Source: Pseudeuparius sepicola (taxonomy: Eukaryota; Arthropoda; Insecta; Coleoptera; Anthribidae). Taken from it: 64,000 bases of DNA. Shown here piece after piece: positions 1-11,395 of the stretch; position 1 is the stretch's first letter, and the number at the start of each line of letters is the position of its first letter. The notes below the pieces were generated by a model. The model was not told the origin of the DNA. It saw nothing but the letters and a program-made list of their open reading frames with translations, and searched no databases. The position numbers were made by a program, and so were the translations under genes. The stretch is taken from the NCBI GenBank assembly GCA_963920635.1, contig OY987308.1, forward strand, positions 1,864,225 to 1,928,224, read 5' to 3'.

Positions 1-3000
1 ATCTTCGAAGCACCACAAAACCTCCATGGTGACACCAGTAGTCGCTTAGTTAAAAAAAAAAACAAAATGACCACCGCGAATTTTCACAATTCACCACTTA
101 AACTACAAAAACCATCGTCAATCCCCCCCTCATGCAACTTGATTTAAGAGAGTAAGCAGGTAAAATAGGTGCCTAGTTAAATCGCGATTATCATTGGTTT
201 CTAGAATTGTTATCGTTCGATATTTTTAAACAAAATTCGGTACAGACGCGTTTTAAGGGATGCCCAATCCGGTGGCGGAGTCAGAACTTTTATAAAAAAT
301 ATGCCTGATATGATTTGTAGGAGGATAAGATAATAATGCGTTCGCTTCTACCCACCTTGACTATAATCAAAATAGCCGGGTGACGTGCTCATTTTCCTTT
401 TTTATTTTTTCTCCTCCCACTTTTTATCCTAATCCATCGCAACAGCACCGATCTTCGAAGCACCACAAAACCTCCATGGTGACACCAGTGGTCGCTTAGT
501 TAAAAAAAACAACAAAATGACCACCGCGAATTTTCACAATTCACCACTTAAACTACAAAAACCATCGTCAATCCCCTCCTCATGCAACTTGATTTAAGAG
601 AGTAGGCAGGTAAAATAGGTGCCTAGTTAAATCGCGATTTTCATTGGTTTCTAGAATTGTTATCGTTCGATATTTTTAAACAAAATTCGGTACAGACGCG
701 TTTTAAGGGATGCCCAATCCGGTGGCGTAGTCAGAACTTTTATAAAAAAATATGCCTGATATGATTTGTCGGGTGTTAAGACAATAATACGTTCCCTTCT
801 ACCCACCTTGACTATAATCAAAATAGCCGGGTGACGTGCTCATTTTCCTTTTTTATTTTTTCTCCTCCCACTTTTTATCCTAATCCATCGCAACAGCACC
901 GATCTTCGAAGCACCACAAAACCTCCATGGTGACACCAGTAGTCGCTTAGTTAAAAAAAACAACAAAATGACCACCGCGAATTTTCACAATTCACCACTT
1001 AAACTACAAAAACCATCGTCAATCCCCCCCTCATGCAACTTGATTTAAGAGAGTAAGCAGGTAAAATAGGTGCCTAGTTAAATCGCGATTTTCATTGGTT
1101 TCTAGAATTGTTTTCGTTCGATATTTTTAAACAAAATTCGGTACAGACGCGTTTTAAGGGATGCCCAATCCGGTGGCGTAGTCAGAACTTTTATAAAAAA
1201 ATATGCCTGATATGATTTGTCGGATGTTAAGACAATAATACGTTCGCTTCTACCCACCTTGACTATAATCAAAATAGCTGGGTGACGTGCTCATTTTCCT
1301 TTTTTATTTTTTCTCCTCCCACTTTTTATCCTAATCCATCGCAACAGCACCGATCTTCGAAGCACCACAAAACCTCCATGGTGACACCGGTAGTCGCTTA
1401 GTTAAAAAAAAAACAAAATGACCACCGCGAATTTTCACAATTCACCACTTAAACTACAAAAACCATCGTCAATCCCCCCCTCATGCAACTTGATTTAAGA
1501 GAGTAAGCAGGTAAAATAGGTGCCTAGTTAAATCGCGATTTTCATTGGTTTCTAGAATTGTTATCGTTCCATATTTTTTAACAAAATTCGGTACAGACGT
1601 GTTTTAAGGGATGCCCAATCCGGTGGCGTAGTCAGAACTTTTATAAAAAAATATGCCTGATATGATTTGTCGGATGTTAAGACAATAATACGTTCGCTTC
1701 TACCCACCTTGACTATAATCAAAATAGCCGGGTGACGTGCTCATTTTCCTTTTTTATTTTTTCTCCTCCCACTTTTTATCCTAATCCATCGCAACAGCAC
1801 CGATCTTCGAAGCACCACAAAATCTCCATGGTGACACCGGTAGTCGCTCGGTTAAAAAAAAAACACAAAATGACCACCGCGAATTTTCACAATTCACCAC
1901 TTAAACTACAAAAACCATCGTCAATCCCCTCCTCATGCAACTTGATTTAAGAGAGTAGGCAGGTAAAATAGGTGCCTAGTTAAATCGCGATTTTCATTGG
2001 TTTCTAGAATTGTTATCGTTCGATATTTTTAAACAAAATTCGGTACAGACGCGTTTTAAGGGATGCCCAATCCGGTGGCGTAGTCAGAACTTTTATAAAA
2101 AAATATGCCTGATATGATTTGTCGGATGTTAAGACAATAATACGTTCCCTTCTACCCACCTTGACTATAATCAAAATAGCCGGGTGACGTGCTCATTTTC
2201 CTTTTTTATTTTTTCTCCTCCCACTTTTTATCCTAATCCATCGCAACAGCACCGATCTTCGAAGCACCACAAAACCTCCATGGTGACACCGGTAGTCGCT
2301 CGGTTAAAAAAAAAACAAAATGACCACCGCGAATTTTCACAATTCACCACTTAAACTACAAAAACCATCGTCAATCCCCCCCTCATGCAACTTGATTTAA
2401 GAGAGTAGGCAGGTAAAATAGGTGCCTAGTTAAATCGCGATTTTCATTGGTTTCTAGAATTGTTATCGTTCCATATTTTTTAACAAAATTCGGTACAGAC
2501 GTGTTTTAAGGGATGCCCAATCCGGTGGCGTAGTCAGAACTTTTATAAAAAAATATGCCTGATATGATTTGTAGGAGGATAAGATAATAATGCGTTCGCT
2601 TCTACCCACCTTGACTATAATCAAAATAGCCGGGTGACGTGCTCATTTTCCTTTTTTATTTTTTCTCCTCCCACTTTTTATCCTAATCCATCGCAACAGC
2701 ACCGATCTTCGAAGCACCACAAAACCTCCATGGTGACACCAGTAGTCGCTTAGTTAAAAAAAAAAACAAAATGACCACCGCGAATTTTCACAATTCACCA
2801 CTTAAACTACAAAAACCATCGTCAATCCCCCCCTCATGCAACTTGATTTAAGAGAGTAAGCAGGTAAAATAGGTGCCTAGTTAAATCGCGATTTTCATTG
2901 GTTTCTAGAATTGTTATCGTTCCATATTTTTTAACAAAATTCGGTACAGACGCGTTTTAAGGGATGCCCAATCCGGTGGCGTAGTCAGAACTTTTATAAA

Positions 3001-4628
3001 AAAATATGCCTGATATGATTTGTCGGATGTTAGACAATAATACGTTCGCTTCTACCCACCTTGACTATAATCAAAATAGCCGGGTGACGTGCTCATTTTC
3101 CTTTTTTATTTTTTCTCCTCCCACTTTTTATCCTAATCCATCGCAACAGCACCGATCTTCGAAGCACCACAAAACCTCCATGGTGACACCAGTAGTCGCT
3201 TAGTTAAAAAAAAAAAACAAAATGACCACCGCGAATTTTCACAATTCACCACTTAAACTACAAAAACCATCGTCAATCCCCCCCTCATGCAACTTGATTT
3301 AAGAGAGTAAGCAGGTAAAATAGGTGCCTAGTTAAATCGCGATTTTCATTGGTTTCTAGAATTGTTATCGTTCCATATTTTTTAACAAAATTCGGTACAG
3401 ACGTGTTTTAAGGGATGCCCAATCCGGTGGCGTAGTCAGAACTTTTATAAAAAAATATGCCTGATATGATTTGTAGGAGGATAAGATAATAATGCGTTCG
3501 CTTCTACCCACCTTGACTATAATCAAAATAGCCGGGTGACGTGCTCATTTTCCTTTTTTATTTTTTCTCCTCCCACTTTTTATCCTAATCCATCGCAACA
3601 GCACCGATCTTCGAAGCACCACAAAACTTCCATGGTGACACCAGTAGTCGCTTAGTTAAAAAAAAAACAAAATGACCACCGCGAATTTTCACAATTCACC
3701 ACTTAAACTACAAAAACCATCGTCAATCCCCCCCTCATGCAACTTGATTTAAGAGAGTAGGCAGGTAAAATAGGTGCCTAGTTAAATCGCGATTTTCATT
3801 GGTTTCTAGAATTGTTATCGTTCCATATTTTTTAACAAAATTCGGTACAGACGCGTTTTAAGGGATGCCCAATCCGGTGGCGTAGTCAGAACTTTTATAA
3901 AAAAATATGCCTGATATGATTTGTAGGAGGATAAGATAATAATGCGTTCGCTTCTACCCACCTTGACTATAATCAAAATAGCCGGGTGACGTGCTCATTT
4001 TCCTTTTTTATTTTTTCTCCTCCCACTTTTTAACCTAATCCATCGCAACAGCACCGATCTTCGAAGCACCACAAAACCTCCATGGTGACACCGGTAGTCG
4101 CTCGGTTAAAAAAAAAACACAAAATGACCACCGCGAATTTTCAAAATTCACCAGTTAAACTACAAAAACCATCGTCAATCCCCTCCTCATGCAACTTGAT
4201 TTAAGAGAGTAGGCAGGTAAAATAGGTGCCTAGTTAAATCGCGATTTTCATTGGTTTCTAGAATTGTTATCGTTCGATATTTTTAAACAAAATTCGGTAC
4301 AGACGCGTTTTAAGGGATGCCCAATCCGGTGGCGTAGTCAGAACTTTTATAAAAAAATATGCCTGATATGATTTGTCGGATGTTAAGACAATAATACGTT
4401 CCCTTCTACCCACCTTGACTATAATCAAAATAGCCGGGTGACGTGCTCATTTTCCTTTTTTATTTTTTCTCCTCCCACTTTTTATCCTAATCCATCGCAA
4501 CAGCACCGATCTTCGAAGCACCACAAAACCTCCATGGTGACACCGGTAGTCGCTCGGTTAAAAAAAAAACACAAAATGACCACCGCGAATTTTCACGGTT
4601 CACCGGTTAAACGACAAAAACCACCGTC
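1..4628. repeat. ~450-bp satellite array, right-hand end (10.3 monomers)
   Basis: The motif ATCTTCGAAGCACCACAAAA recurs at 1, 451, 902, 1353, 1803, 2255, 2705, 3155, 3607, 4057 and 4509, giving a monomer of 450-452 bp. The array continues beyond the left edge. Monomers differ at a handful of linked sites: the CGCTTAG/CGCTCGG pair, the CCCCTCC/CCCCCCC run, CGTTCGAT/CGTTCCAT, and TGTCGGATGTTAAG against TGTAGGAGGATAAG. The last monomer (from 4509) departs gradually from about 4595 and is unrecognisable after 4628. Short open frames inside each monomer are interrupted in most copies and start at GTG, so the array is treated as noncoding. A centromeric, heterochromatic or dispersed location cannot be decided from one window. 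Confidence 0.97.
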
Positions 4629-4865
4629 ACGTGCCGTCCGTGATAACGCGATCGGAAGATAGGCGCGCGGTACGTCGAAAACACCTGTCGGGTCGAGACT
4701 GACGACAGGTAGCCGAGGTAAATCATAGCGGGCCGGGGTTCAAATTCATGATCGCGGGCGGCGGTGATCTGTGAAGACGGGTCGGACGTGGGAACGCGCC
4801 TACTAGATAAGGAAAGCGGTCGCGTTCGGAGATGGAAAATGCCAGTAGCGACCATTGAAAAGTTG
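4629..4865. other. G+C-rich unique junction flanking the satellite
   Basis: About 240 bp clearly richer in G+C than anything around it, starting where monomer homology fades. It contains a perfect 8-bp hairpin stem ACCTGTCG/CGACAGGT (4682-4709) and a box-B-like GGTTCAAATTC (4738-4748). The spacing to the nearest box-A-like motif is too short for a tRNA. A minus-strand frame is open through most of it but has no recognisable domain. Confidence 0.5.
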
Positions 4866-4957
4866 TACTTATCAATTCGATGGTAGCCACGATTATTTTT
4901 GTGATCCGATTTTGATCGAGTTTTGTTTCAACGATAGGTCATCAGAAACTGTACAGG

Positions 4958-5934
4958 GTTATCATTTTTAGACGCCAAAGATATGGAGATTTTATGTGTA
5001 CAGGGTGGTTCATTATAAATTGGCACCCCCCCCTTAACTTGCTCGTTTTTGAGGTTAGAAAAAAAGTTTTTGACAAAAGTTTTAGATACTAATACAAAGA
5101 TTTTTGTGGCGCTATTGGACCGTGTACAGTGTGTTCTAGAAAGCCGTGGCAGACATAACTTATGTTTTTTTTTAATGGAACACCCTATATATTTTTGCAT
5201 TTTTGAAATCTGCTCATCAAGGCAATCAAAATGATATTGAACTTTGTGGCATTATCTTTTTCTGTTTTTGAAAAATTCCGTTTTCAAATTTTGTACTAAA
5301 TTTATTTAATTCGAATTTGTGGATCTCGTGATAAAGATAGATGATCGATGTAATAACAAAAAAATATTTGATTTAAACAAGAGAGTAATATAGTGAAACT
5401 CCAAAATGTTTAGGAGCCTTTTCAAATTTTACTGATTATATTCTCGAAATAAAGAATTCCACGAAAATCGTAAAAGCTGCTACACATTTTGGAGTTATCA
5501 TTTTTAGACGCCAAAGATATGGATATTTTATGTGTACAGGGTGGTTCATTATAAATTGGCACCCCCCCTTAACTTGCTCGTTTTTGAGGTTAGAAAAAAA
5601 AGTTTTTGACAAAAGTTTTAGATACTAATACAAAGATTTTTGTGGCGCTATTGGACCGTGTACAGTGTGTTCTAGAAAGCCGTGGCAGACATAACTTATG
5701 TTTTTTTTTAAATGGAACACCCTATATATTTTTGCATTTTTGAAATCTGCTCATCAAGGCAATCAAAATGATATTGAACTTTGTGGCATTATCTTTTTCC
5801 GTTTTTGAAAAATTCCGATTTCAAATTTTATACTAAATTTATTTAACTCGAATTTGTGGATCTCCTGATAAAGATAGATGATCGATGTAATAACAAAAAA
5901 TATTTATTTTAAACAAGAGAGTAATATAGTGAAA
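4958..5934. repeat. Duplicated ~440-bp TACAGGGTG-family repeat, offset 536 bp
   Basis: Unit 1 (4958-5398) and unit 2 (5494-5934) are almost identical, from a shared GTTATCATTTTTAGACGCC to AGAGTAATATAGTGAAA, with an unrelated ~95-bp spacer. Each has TACAGGGTGGTTCATTAT near its start and GGAACACCCTATATATTTTT in the middle. The order of motifs (TTGAGGTTAG, then ACAGT/GGGTGTTC, then GAAATCTGC) matches the foldback at 12955-13368, so these are diverged members of one dispersed noncoding family. Confidence 0.9.
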
Positions 5935-6459
5935 ATCAAAGTAGGCCTAGCCTTTCGAAATTTTGCGAATCGACTCAGTTTGTCATTCTGAACAAGTTTT
6001 CTTAATAACATTTTGTCGTAAAAAAATCCCTTATGGGGTTTCTTGAAAATTTGCTATTTTAAAAAATCATAGCAGGCCATGAAATAATTACCCCATTAAA
6101 ATACCACCGCCTATGAGATACTCTCCCTTGGGACTACCAATAAAAAAATAGATACCATTTGTTTTCCTTGCCCTTCATATATTTCTGAGGTGTCAAGTAT
6201 CAAATTGGGACACACTGTATATGGAAGATAAAACATAGGGTGTATAAAGGAATAAATTGGCCTATTTAGCGACTGTTTGCAAATACGACGCTAGGCGTCG
6301 CGACGCCAGGAAATATTTTCTTTCCACCAACACGCCACTTTTGTTACATCGTTCGAAAGCCCTAATTTTTCTGAATATTTTTAATTAATGCCATTTTTCT
6401 TTATTATCTTCCGTTAAAAACTTATTATTCTTCATAAACGCATTAATATTAATTTTTGT
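5935..6459. other. A+T-rich intergenic stretch with one shared repeat fragment
   Basis: No gene seen. About 6236-6312 is shared, reverse-complemented, with about 30805-30880, including the G+C-rich core around GACGCTAGGCGTCGCGACGC. A GGGACACACTGTATATGG end of the TACAGGGTG type lies at about 6206-6224. Confidence 0.5.
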
Positions 6460-6786
6460 TAATCGCAAATGACGTGTAGCGTTTTCAATGATTTTATTCT
6501 TGGGGATATTCCCCCGACCATTTATTTGTTTGAAAGATCTTCAAACCGCGTCTTTTGGTCTTCTTACCATTGTCAACATGCAAATCTAATAAGACCGCCT
6601 ACACTTTTTTTATACCCCCAATTTTCACCAAATGCATTTTTAGCGATTTTTTGTTTAAAATCGGACACCACAGCGTTAATAAGGACACCACAGAACCCCC
6701 CTATTATACCAAATTTGAACAAATAATATACAGGAAGTTCTGTTCTACAGGATGCCAAAATTAAGCAAAATAGAAATTTTAATTAA
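6460..6786 (+). repeat. Diverged copy of the 871-bp-array repeat
   Basis: 6640-6780 aligns in direct orientation with 53340-53480 and with 54190-54330, sharing TTTTTAGCGATTTTTT, ACCACAGCGTTAAT and the block ATACAGGAAGTTCTGTTC. It is an older, isolated member of the family that forms the tandem array at 53.2-56.4 kb. Frames inside it are not coding. Confidence 0.75.
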
Positions 6787-6787
6787 T

Positions 6788-6927
6788 TAATGGATATTGA
6801 TGAGTAAGCCATGAAGAGAATTGAAGCAATTGTTTTTACTATTCTCCGTTTCAAGAATATTAATAAAACTGTCAAATAAAAACAATTGCTTCAATTCTCT
6901 CCATGGCCTACTCATCAATATCGATTA
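6788..6927. repeat. Short foldback, 52-bp arms
   Basis: 6788-6839 and 6876-6927 are inverted copies with only a few mismatches, separated by 36 bp. The arms contain GAGAATTGAAGCAATTG. It could be a small MITE or a hairpin-RNA source. No target duplication could be assigned. Confidence 0.85.
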
Positions 6928-7867
6928 ATGCGGAATTAAACTGAAAAGTAATAATTATTTGTTACATAAAAGTCAAGAATTTTGCTTAGATACGTAAAAT
7001 AGTTCGATGCTAATTTAATTTATTATTATTTTGGCATCAATTTAGAACTGGAAAACGTAATGTCACTAAATGTATACCCTAAATGCTAGACGGTACCTAT
7101 ATCAACTTTGCAGCAAACAAAACAGAATTTTAAAGCATTAATATTATTTTCTTTTGAAAAATACCTATTCTTATCGGTAATTAGTAATAAAAAGTCGATA
7201 GAATGATACAGCTAGAGATATAAAAAAGTTTTTACGAAGTTACAAGTTTTTAAAATTTTCAGAAATTTCATAATTATTATTAAAAATTGGCAAAAAAACT
7301 AAATCTTTTATTAGAGCGTTCAAATTTGATACACTTACGTAAAATTGAAAAAGAAACAACTTTTTCAAGTAAAGCTTTTTGATATTTTAACAAATAAACC
7401 CATTTTTGGTGATATATTTTTTAAATGTCATTTTTTACACATAACGAAAGTCACATGACCACGTTTGAGTGGGTCATTTTTCATCTTTTTTCTAGCAAAA
7501 GATAACCCCAAAATTAAATTTCAAAATAAAACATTAATTAAAAATTTCCCCCCTATGCTGCGAACTTTTTGGAGGACACTGTATATACATTTTTTACATT
7601 CCTACATTATCTCTCATAATATCAAAATAGCAATATAGCAATAAATATTCAATTTTACTTTTTAGTCTATTCAAGATGTATATGTAGGTACTTAAAAAAC
7701 TGCTGGGAACAATTTTTTAAAATTAATTGCCATTTTGTTGTTATTTTGATTTACTAACGTAAGTAAAAGATAATCTAACATAACTATCAAAATCCTACTT
7801 AATTTCACGGCTAACTGCGATCTCTTAAATGATTTTTTTTTGTAAATTTAGGTCCACATAACTTGTT
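6928..7867. other. A+T-rich stretch without recognised features
   Basis: Low-complexity A+T-rich sequence. A repeat-type end, GGAGGACACTGTATATACA, lies near 7571. No frame of interest. Confidence 0.4.
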
Positions 7868-9447
7868 AAAGAGAAACGCAAATATCAACATGCCATACAT
7901 CCTTGCAATCAGAAAAATTAGCTCTTTTAAAATATCCAAAAATATACAGGCTGTTTAATATTATAAACAAAAAAAATATATGTTATCCCACTTTTACGAT
8001 ACACCCTGTACAAACCACACTACCTTTCTAAAGCTCAATACTTACCTTGCAACTTTTATAATAAAACTTTTTTCTATCTAACAATAAAATTTCTAGAAAC
8101 CAATGAAAATCTAGCCTATACAGGGTGAGTTTTTTTTTATGATCAGCATGGGGATCTCGGAAACTAGCGGAGATAGAAGGAAGGTTAAATGGGGAAAGAA
8201 TTGCAGTTTCGTGGGCCCCATTTGACGCGCTTTTTGGATTTTTCCAAAAAGGTATGGCTAACTAGAGAAACGCAAATATCAACATGCCATACATCCTTGC
8301 AATCAGAAAAATTAGCTCTTTTAAAATATCCAAAAATATACAGGCTGTTTAATATTATAAACAAAAAAAATATATGTTATCCCACTTTTACGATACACCC
8401 TGTACAAACCACACTACCTTTCTAAAGCTCAATACTTACCTTGCAACTTTTATAATAAAACTTTTTTCTATCTAACAATAAAATTTCTAGAAACCAATGA
8501 AAATCTAGCCTATACAGGGTGAGTTTTTTTTTATGATCAGCATGGGGATCTCGGAAACTAGCGGAGATAGAAGGAAGGTTAAATGGGGAAAGAATTGCAG
8601 TTTCGTGGGCCCCATTTGACGCGCTTTTTGGATTTTTCCAAAAAGGTATGGCTAACTAGAGAAACGCAAATATCAACATGCCATACATCCTTGCAATCAG
8701 AAAAATTAGCTCTTTTAAAATATCCAAAAATATACAGGCTGTTTAATATTATAAACAAAAAAAATATATGTTATCCCACTTTTACGATACACCCTGTACA
8801 AACCACACTACCTTTCTAAAGCTCAATACTTACCTTGCAACTTTTATAATAAAACTTTTTTCTATCTAACAATAAAATTTCTAGAAACCAATGAAAATCT
8901 AGCCTATACAGGGTGAGTTTTTTTTTATGATCAGCATGGGGATCTCGGAAACTAGCGGAGATAGAAGGAAGGTTAAATGGGGAAAGAATTGCAGTTTCGT
9001 GGGCCCCATTTGACGCGCTTTTTGGATTTTTCCAAAAAGGTATGGCTAACTAGAGAAACGCAAATATCAACATGCCATACATCCTTGCAATCAGAAAAAT
9101 TAGCTCTTTTAAAATATCCAAAAATATAGAGGCTGTTTAATATTATAAACAAAAAAAATATATGTTATCCCACTTTTACGATACACCCTGTACAAACCAC
9201 ACTACCTTTCTAAAGCTCAATACTTACCTTGCAACTTTTATAATAAAACTTTTTTCTATCTAACAATAAAATTTCTAGAAACCAATGAAAATCTAGCCTA
9301 TACAGGGTGAGTTTTTTTTTATGATCAGCATGGGGATCTCGGAAACTAGCGGAGATGGAAGGAAGGTTAAATGGGGAAAGAATTGCAGTTTCGTGGGCCC
9401 CATTTGACGCGCTTTTTGGATTTTTCAAAAAAGGCATGGCTAACTAG
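7868..9447. repeat. 394-bp tandem array, four copies
   Basis: The block GAGAAACGCAAATATCAACA starts at 7871, 8265, 8659 and 9053, exactly 394 bp apart, and the fourth unit ends at 9447. The first three are almost base-identical. The fourth carries several changes (GAGATGG for GAGATAG, TTTTTCAAAAAAGGC for TTTTTCCAAAAAGGT). Each unit includes a CACCCTGTAC end and a TACAGGGTGAG end followed by GGGGATCTCGGAAACTAGC. The unit is therefore the junction of two dispersed repeats, and the repeat running on at 9448 continues only after the last copy. The 78-aa frame in two units is a by-product. Confidence 0.97.
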
Positions 9448-9690
9448 ATATTTAGAAGAAATCGAAATTTTGGCGATTTACTCTAATTCGCCTAGCTTCG
9501 TTGTTTCTAATTTTAGATAAAAAGTGTACCTAAATACGAAAGTTGGAGGGAATTGTGACCCCAATGACAGCTGCCATTTTCGAGATATGATACAAACTTG
9601 CGTTTTTTTACAAAATTTGTGCCTAATATGATTTGTCCAATTTTGACGCAAAAAATATGTCGGGTAGGCCTTGAATGATAAATTCAATAG
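9448..9690 (+). repeat. Body of the GATCTCGGAAAC dispersed repeat
   Basis: Continues the sequence of the last 394-bp unit. Its middle (TTTAGATAAAAAGTGTA) is recognisable at 38940-38960, and a more diverged version follows 47060. This shows where a full element extends beyond the tandem unit. Confidence 0.7.
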
Positions 9691-10210
9691 GGGGTGCCAC
9701 TGTAGGTGACTTGCATATTTTAGTTTGTTACCTTGAAAACCCCAAAACTGGTTAAGTTTCTATCTACCCCACTTTGTAAAAAAACGACTTTTGGTATTCC
9801 CTGGCATAACAACATTGAAAAACACCGAAGATATAGATCTTTATTTTCATCGCTCGACGGGTGTTTTCTTTTTCCGATCATTTCTAGATTTAATCGACCA
9901 AAATATGTTGTCACATAGTTTCATTTGGGATTTCCCCTTACCTATATTCTTATTACGCACATCCACCATTCGACCGGTTATAATATGGTTAATTTATAGT
10001 ACGTAAAGTGTAAAGTACTAACCGGTAAACATATTATACACGTAAAAATAAATAGCCTGGTCATTCTAATCAATATCACATTAGTGAAAGAACTCTTTAA
10101 TCGCAGAACACCCTGTAGGTTACAGACCGATTTTTCTTGCAACAGATGTTACTAATAATGATTATTTTACGGGGGCCACTTTTTTTAGGTTTATATCCAT
10201 AAACAGGACT
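9691..10210. other. Unassigned A+T-rich sequence
   Basis: No gene recognised. Overlapping short frames on both strands around 9720-10006 have no recognisable motifs. AACACCCTGTAGG at about 10108 is another repeat end. Confidence 0.35.
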
Positions 10211-10530
10211 AAAAATTAAAAGTAAAAAAATATTTTTTATCTAAATGCGCTAAAAAGAATAAAATAATCTTTTCTTTTAAAACTTTTACTATCAACTTAT
10301 AACGTCATTCCACAATTTATATGATATAAAAGCTTGTCGCGAGATTTAAGTAGTGGTATTTACTTAGTTTGAAAACTTAAATCTCGCGACAAGCTTTTAT
10401 ATCATATAAATTGTGGAATGACGTTATAAGTTGATAGTAAAAGTTTTAAAAGAAAAGATTATTTTATTCTTTTTAGCGCATTTAAATAAAAGCTTTTTTT
10501 AAAAATATTTTTTTACTTTTAATTTATTTT
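10211..10530. repeat. Near-perfect hairpin, ~140-bp arms, 25-nt loop
   Basis: Left arm about 10211-10350 and right arm 10376-10530 are complementary almost base for base, around the stem tip GCGAGATTTAAG/CTTAAATCTCGC. The right arm has a ~12-bp addition around AAAGCTTTTATTT. The right arm abuts the Helitron-type helicase remnant, and the CGACAAGCTTTT motif in the stem recurs in the Helitron-like pieces at 15.0 and 61.0 kb. Confidence 0.92.
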
Positions 10531-10740
10531 GTAATTTTTAGTTTGGCCAGGTGTCTGAGTCTATTCATCTCAGTTAACGCATCATTGTTGCAAGGTCGTT
10601 TGCCGGTTAGTTTAGAACAGTCTAGCTCTTCAATGAGGAGACCTTCTAATGATCTAACCCTACTTAAGGCCACGTATGCTTGACCAGGCGCGAAGAGCTT
10701 GGAGCCTAAATATACAACGAGACAGGTTGCAGACCAATGC
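10524..10740 (-). pseudogene. Helitron-type PIF1-like helicase, C-terminal fragment
   Basis: Reading the minus strand from about 10740 to a TAA at 10524-10526 gives an open frame with the core APGQAYVALSRVRSLEGL, followed by LLIEELDCSKLTGKRPCNND. This is the motif-VI region and C-terminus of the PIF1-family helicase domain of Helitron RepHel proteins, where the arginine of ALSRVRS is expected. The full protein is over 1,000 residues. Only about the last 65 are here, and nothing of the Rep nuclease or upstream helicase motifs is seen. The fragment lies between the 10211-10530 hairpin and a 122-bp tandem array, so it marks a decayed Helitron. A cellular PIF1 gene is less likely given the context and absence of other exons. 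Confidence 0.85.
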
Positions 10741-10778
10741 TGTTGACGCCTATCTCACCAAACTACACAAGTCAAAGT

Positions 10779-11268
10779 TAACTAGTCCGCCATCTTGGGT
10801 GTTCCGCCATGTTGGATTTAGAATGACGTCACACATATAATCATGCATTGTCATCCAAATTAAACGTGTGTACAAAATTTCAGCTCGATCGGTTGAAATT
10901 TAACTAGTCCGCCATCTTGAGTGTTCCGCCATGTTGGATTTAGAATGACGTCACACATATAATCATGCATTGTCATCCAAATTAAACGTGTGTACAAAAT
11001 TTCAGCTCGATCGGTTGAAATTTAACTAGTCCGCCATCTTGAGTGTTCCGCCATGTTGGATTTAGAATGACGTCACACATATAATCATGCATTGTCATCC
11101 AAATTAAACGTGTGTACAAAATTTCAGCTCGATCGGTTGAAATTTAACTAGTCCGCCATCTTGGGTGATCCGCCATGTTGGATTTAGAATGACGTCACAC
11201 ATATAATCATGCATTGTCATCCAAATTAAACGTGTGTACAAAATTTCAGCTCGATCGGTTGAAGATAT
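10779..11268. repeat. 122-bp tandem array, four copies, in Helitron-like debris
   Basis: ACTAGTCCGCCATCTTG begins at 10781, 10903, 11025 and 11147 (period 122). Each unit holds two CCGCCAT motifs, a GACGTCACACATATAATC block and CAGCTCGATCGGTTGAA. Similar CCGCCATCTTGG units occur singly near 13535, 15174, 15305 and 61195. The block GAATGACGTCA resembles a cAMP-response-type motif, but no function is implied. Confidence 0.95.
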
Positions 11269-11307
11269 CTGCTTCAAAATTGAGTTGCAAGATTCCACCC
11301 GAACAAA

Positions 11308-11338
<31 letters not shown>

Positions 11339-11380
11339 CATACATTGCAAGTTAAATAAAAGCTTTTAAAAACTAATAAA
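11269..11380 (+). mobile_element. Helitron-like tail with (CATA)n microsatellite
   Basis: Follows the 122-bp array: GAGTTGCAAGATTCCACCCG, a CATA tract at 11309-11345, then GTTAAATAAAAGCTTTTAAAAA. The same order (CAAGATTCGACCCACA, then GTTAAATAAAAGCTTGTAAA) occurs at 13724-13790 and again, degraded, at 61331-61372. I recognise this tail type from non-autonomous insect Helitrons, but the exact 3' terminus and CTRR end were not identified. Confidence 0.6.
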
Positions 11381-11395
11381 ATCAAAGACGATAAT

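Noticed and set aside
1732..4662. 72-74-codon frames in satellite monomers
   Set aside because: They begin at GTG, differ in length between monomers because of A-run and stop differences, and cover only part of the unit. This is a by-product of the repeat.
4700..4760. Possible tRNA from box-A-like TAGCCGAGG and box-B-like GGTTCAAATTC
   Set aside because: The boxes are only about 26 nt apart and no cloverleaf can be drawn.
8189..8819. Identical 78-codon frames (8189-8425 and 8583-8819)
   Set aside because: They repeat because the 394-bp DNA unit repeats. The frame includes repeat termini and has no protein features.
11309..11345. CATA tract as a CRISPR-like or regulatory array
   Set aside because: Plain tetranucleotide microsatellite in a eukaryotic repeat. 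There are no spacers.
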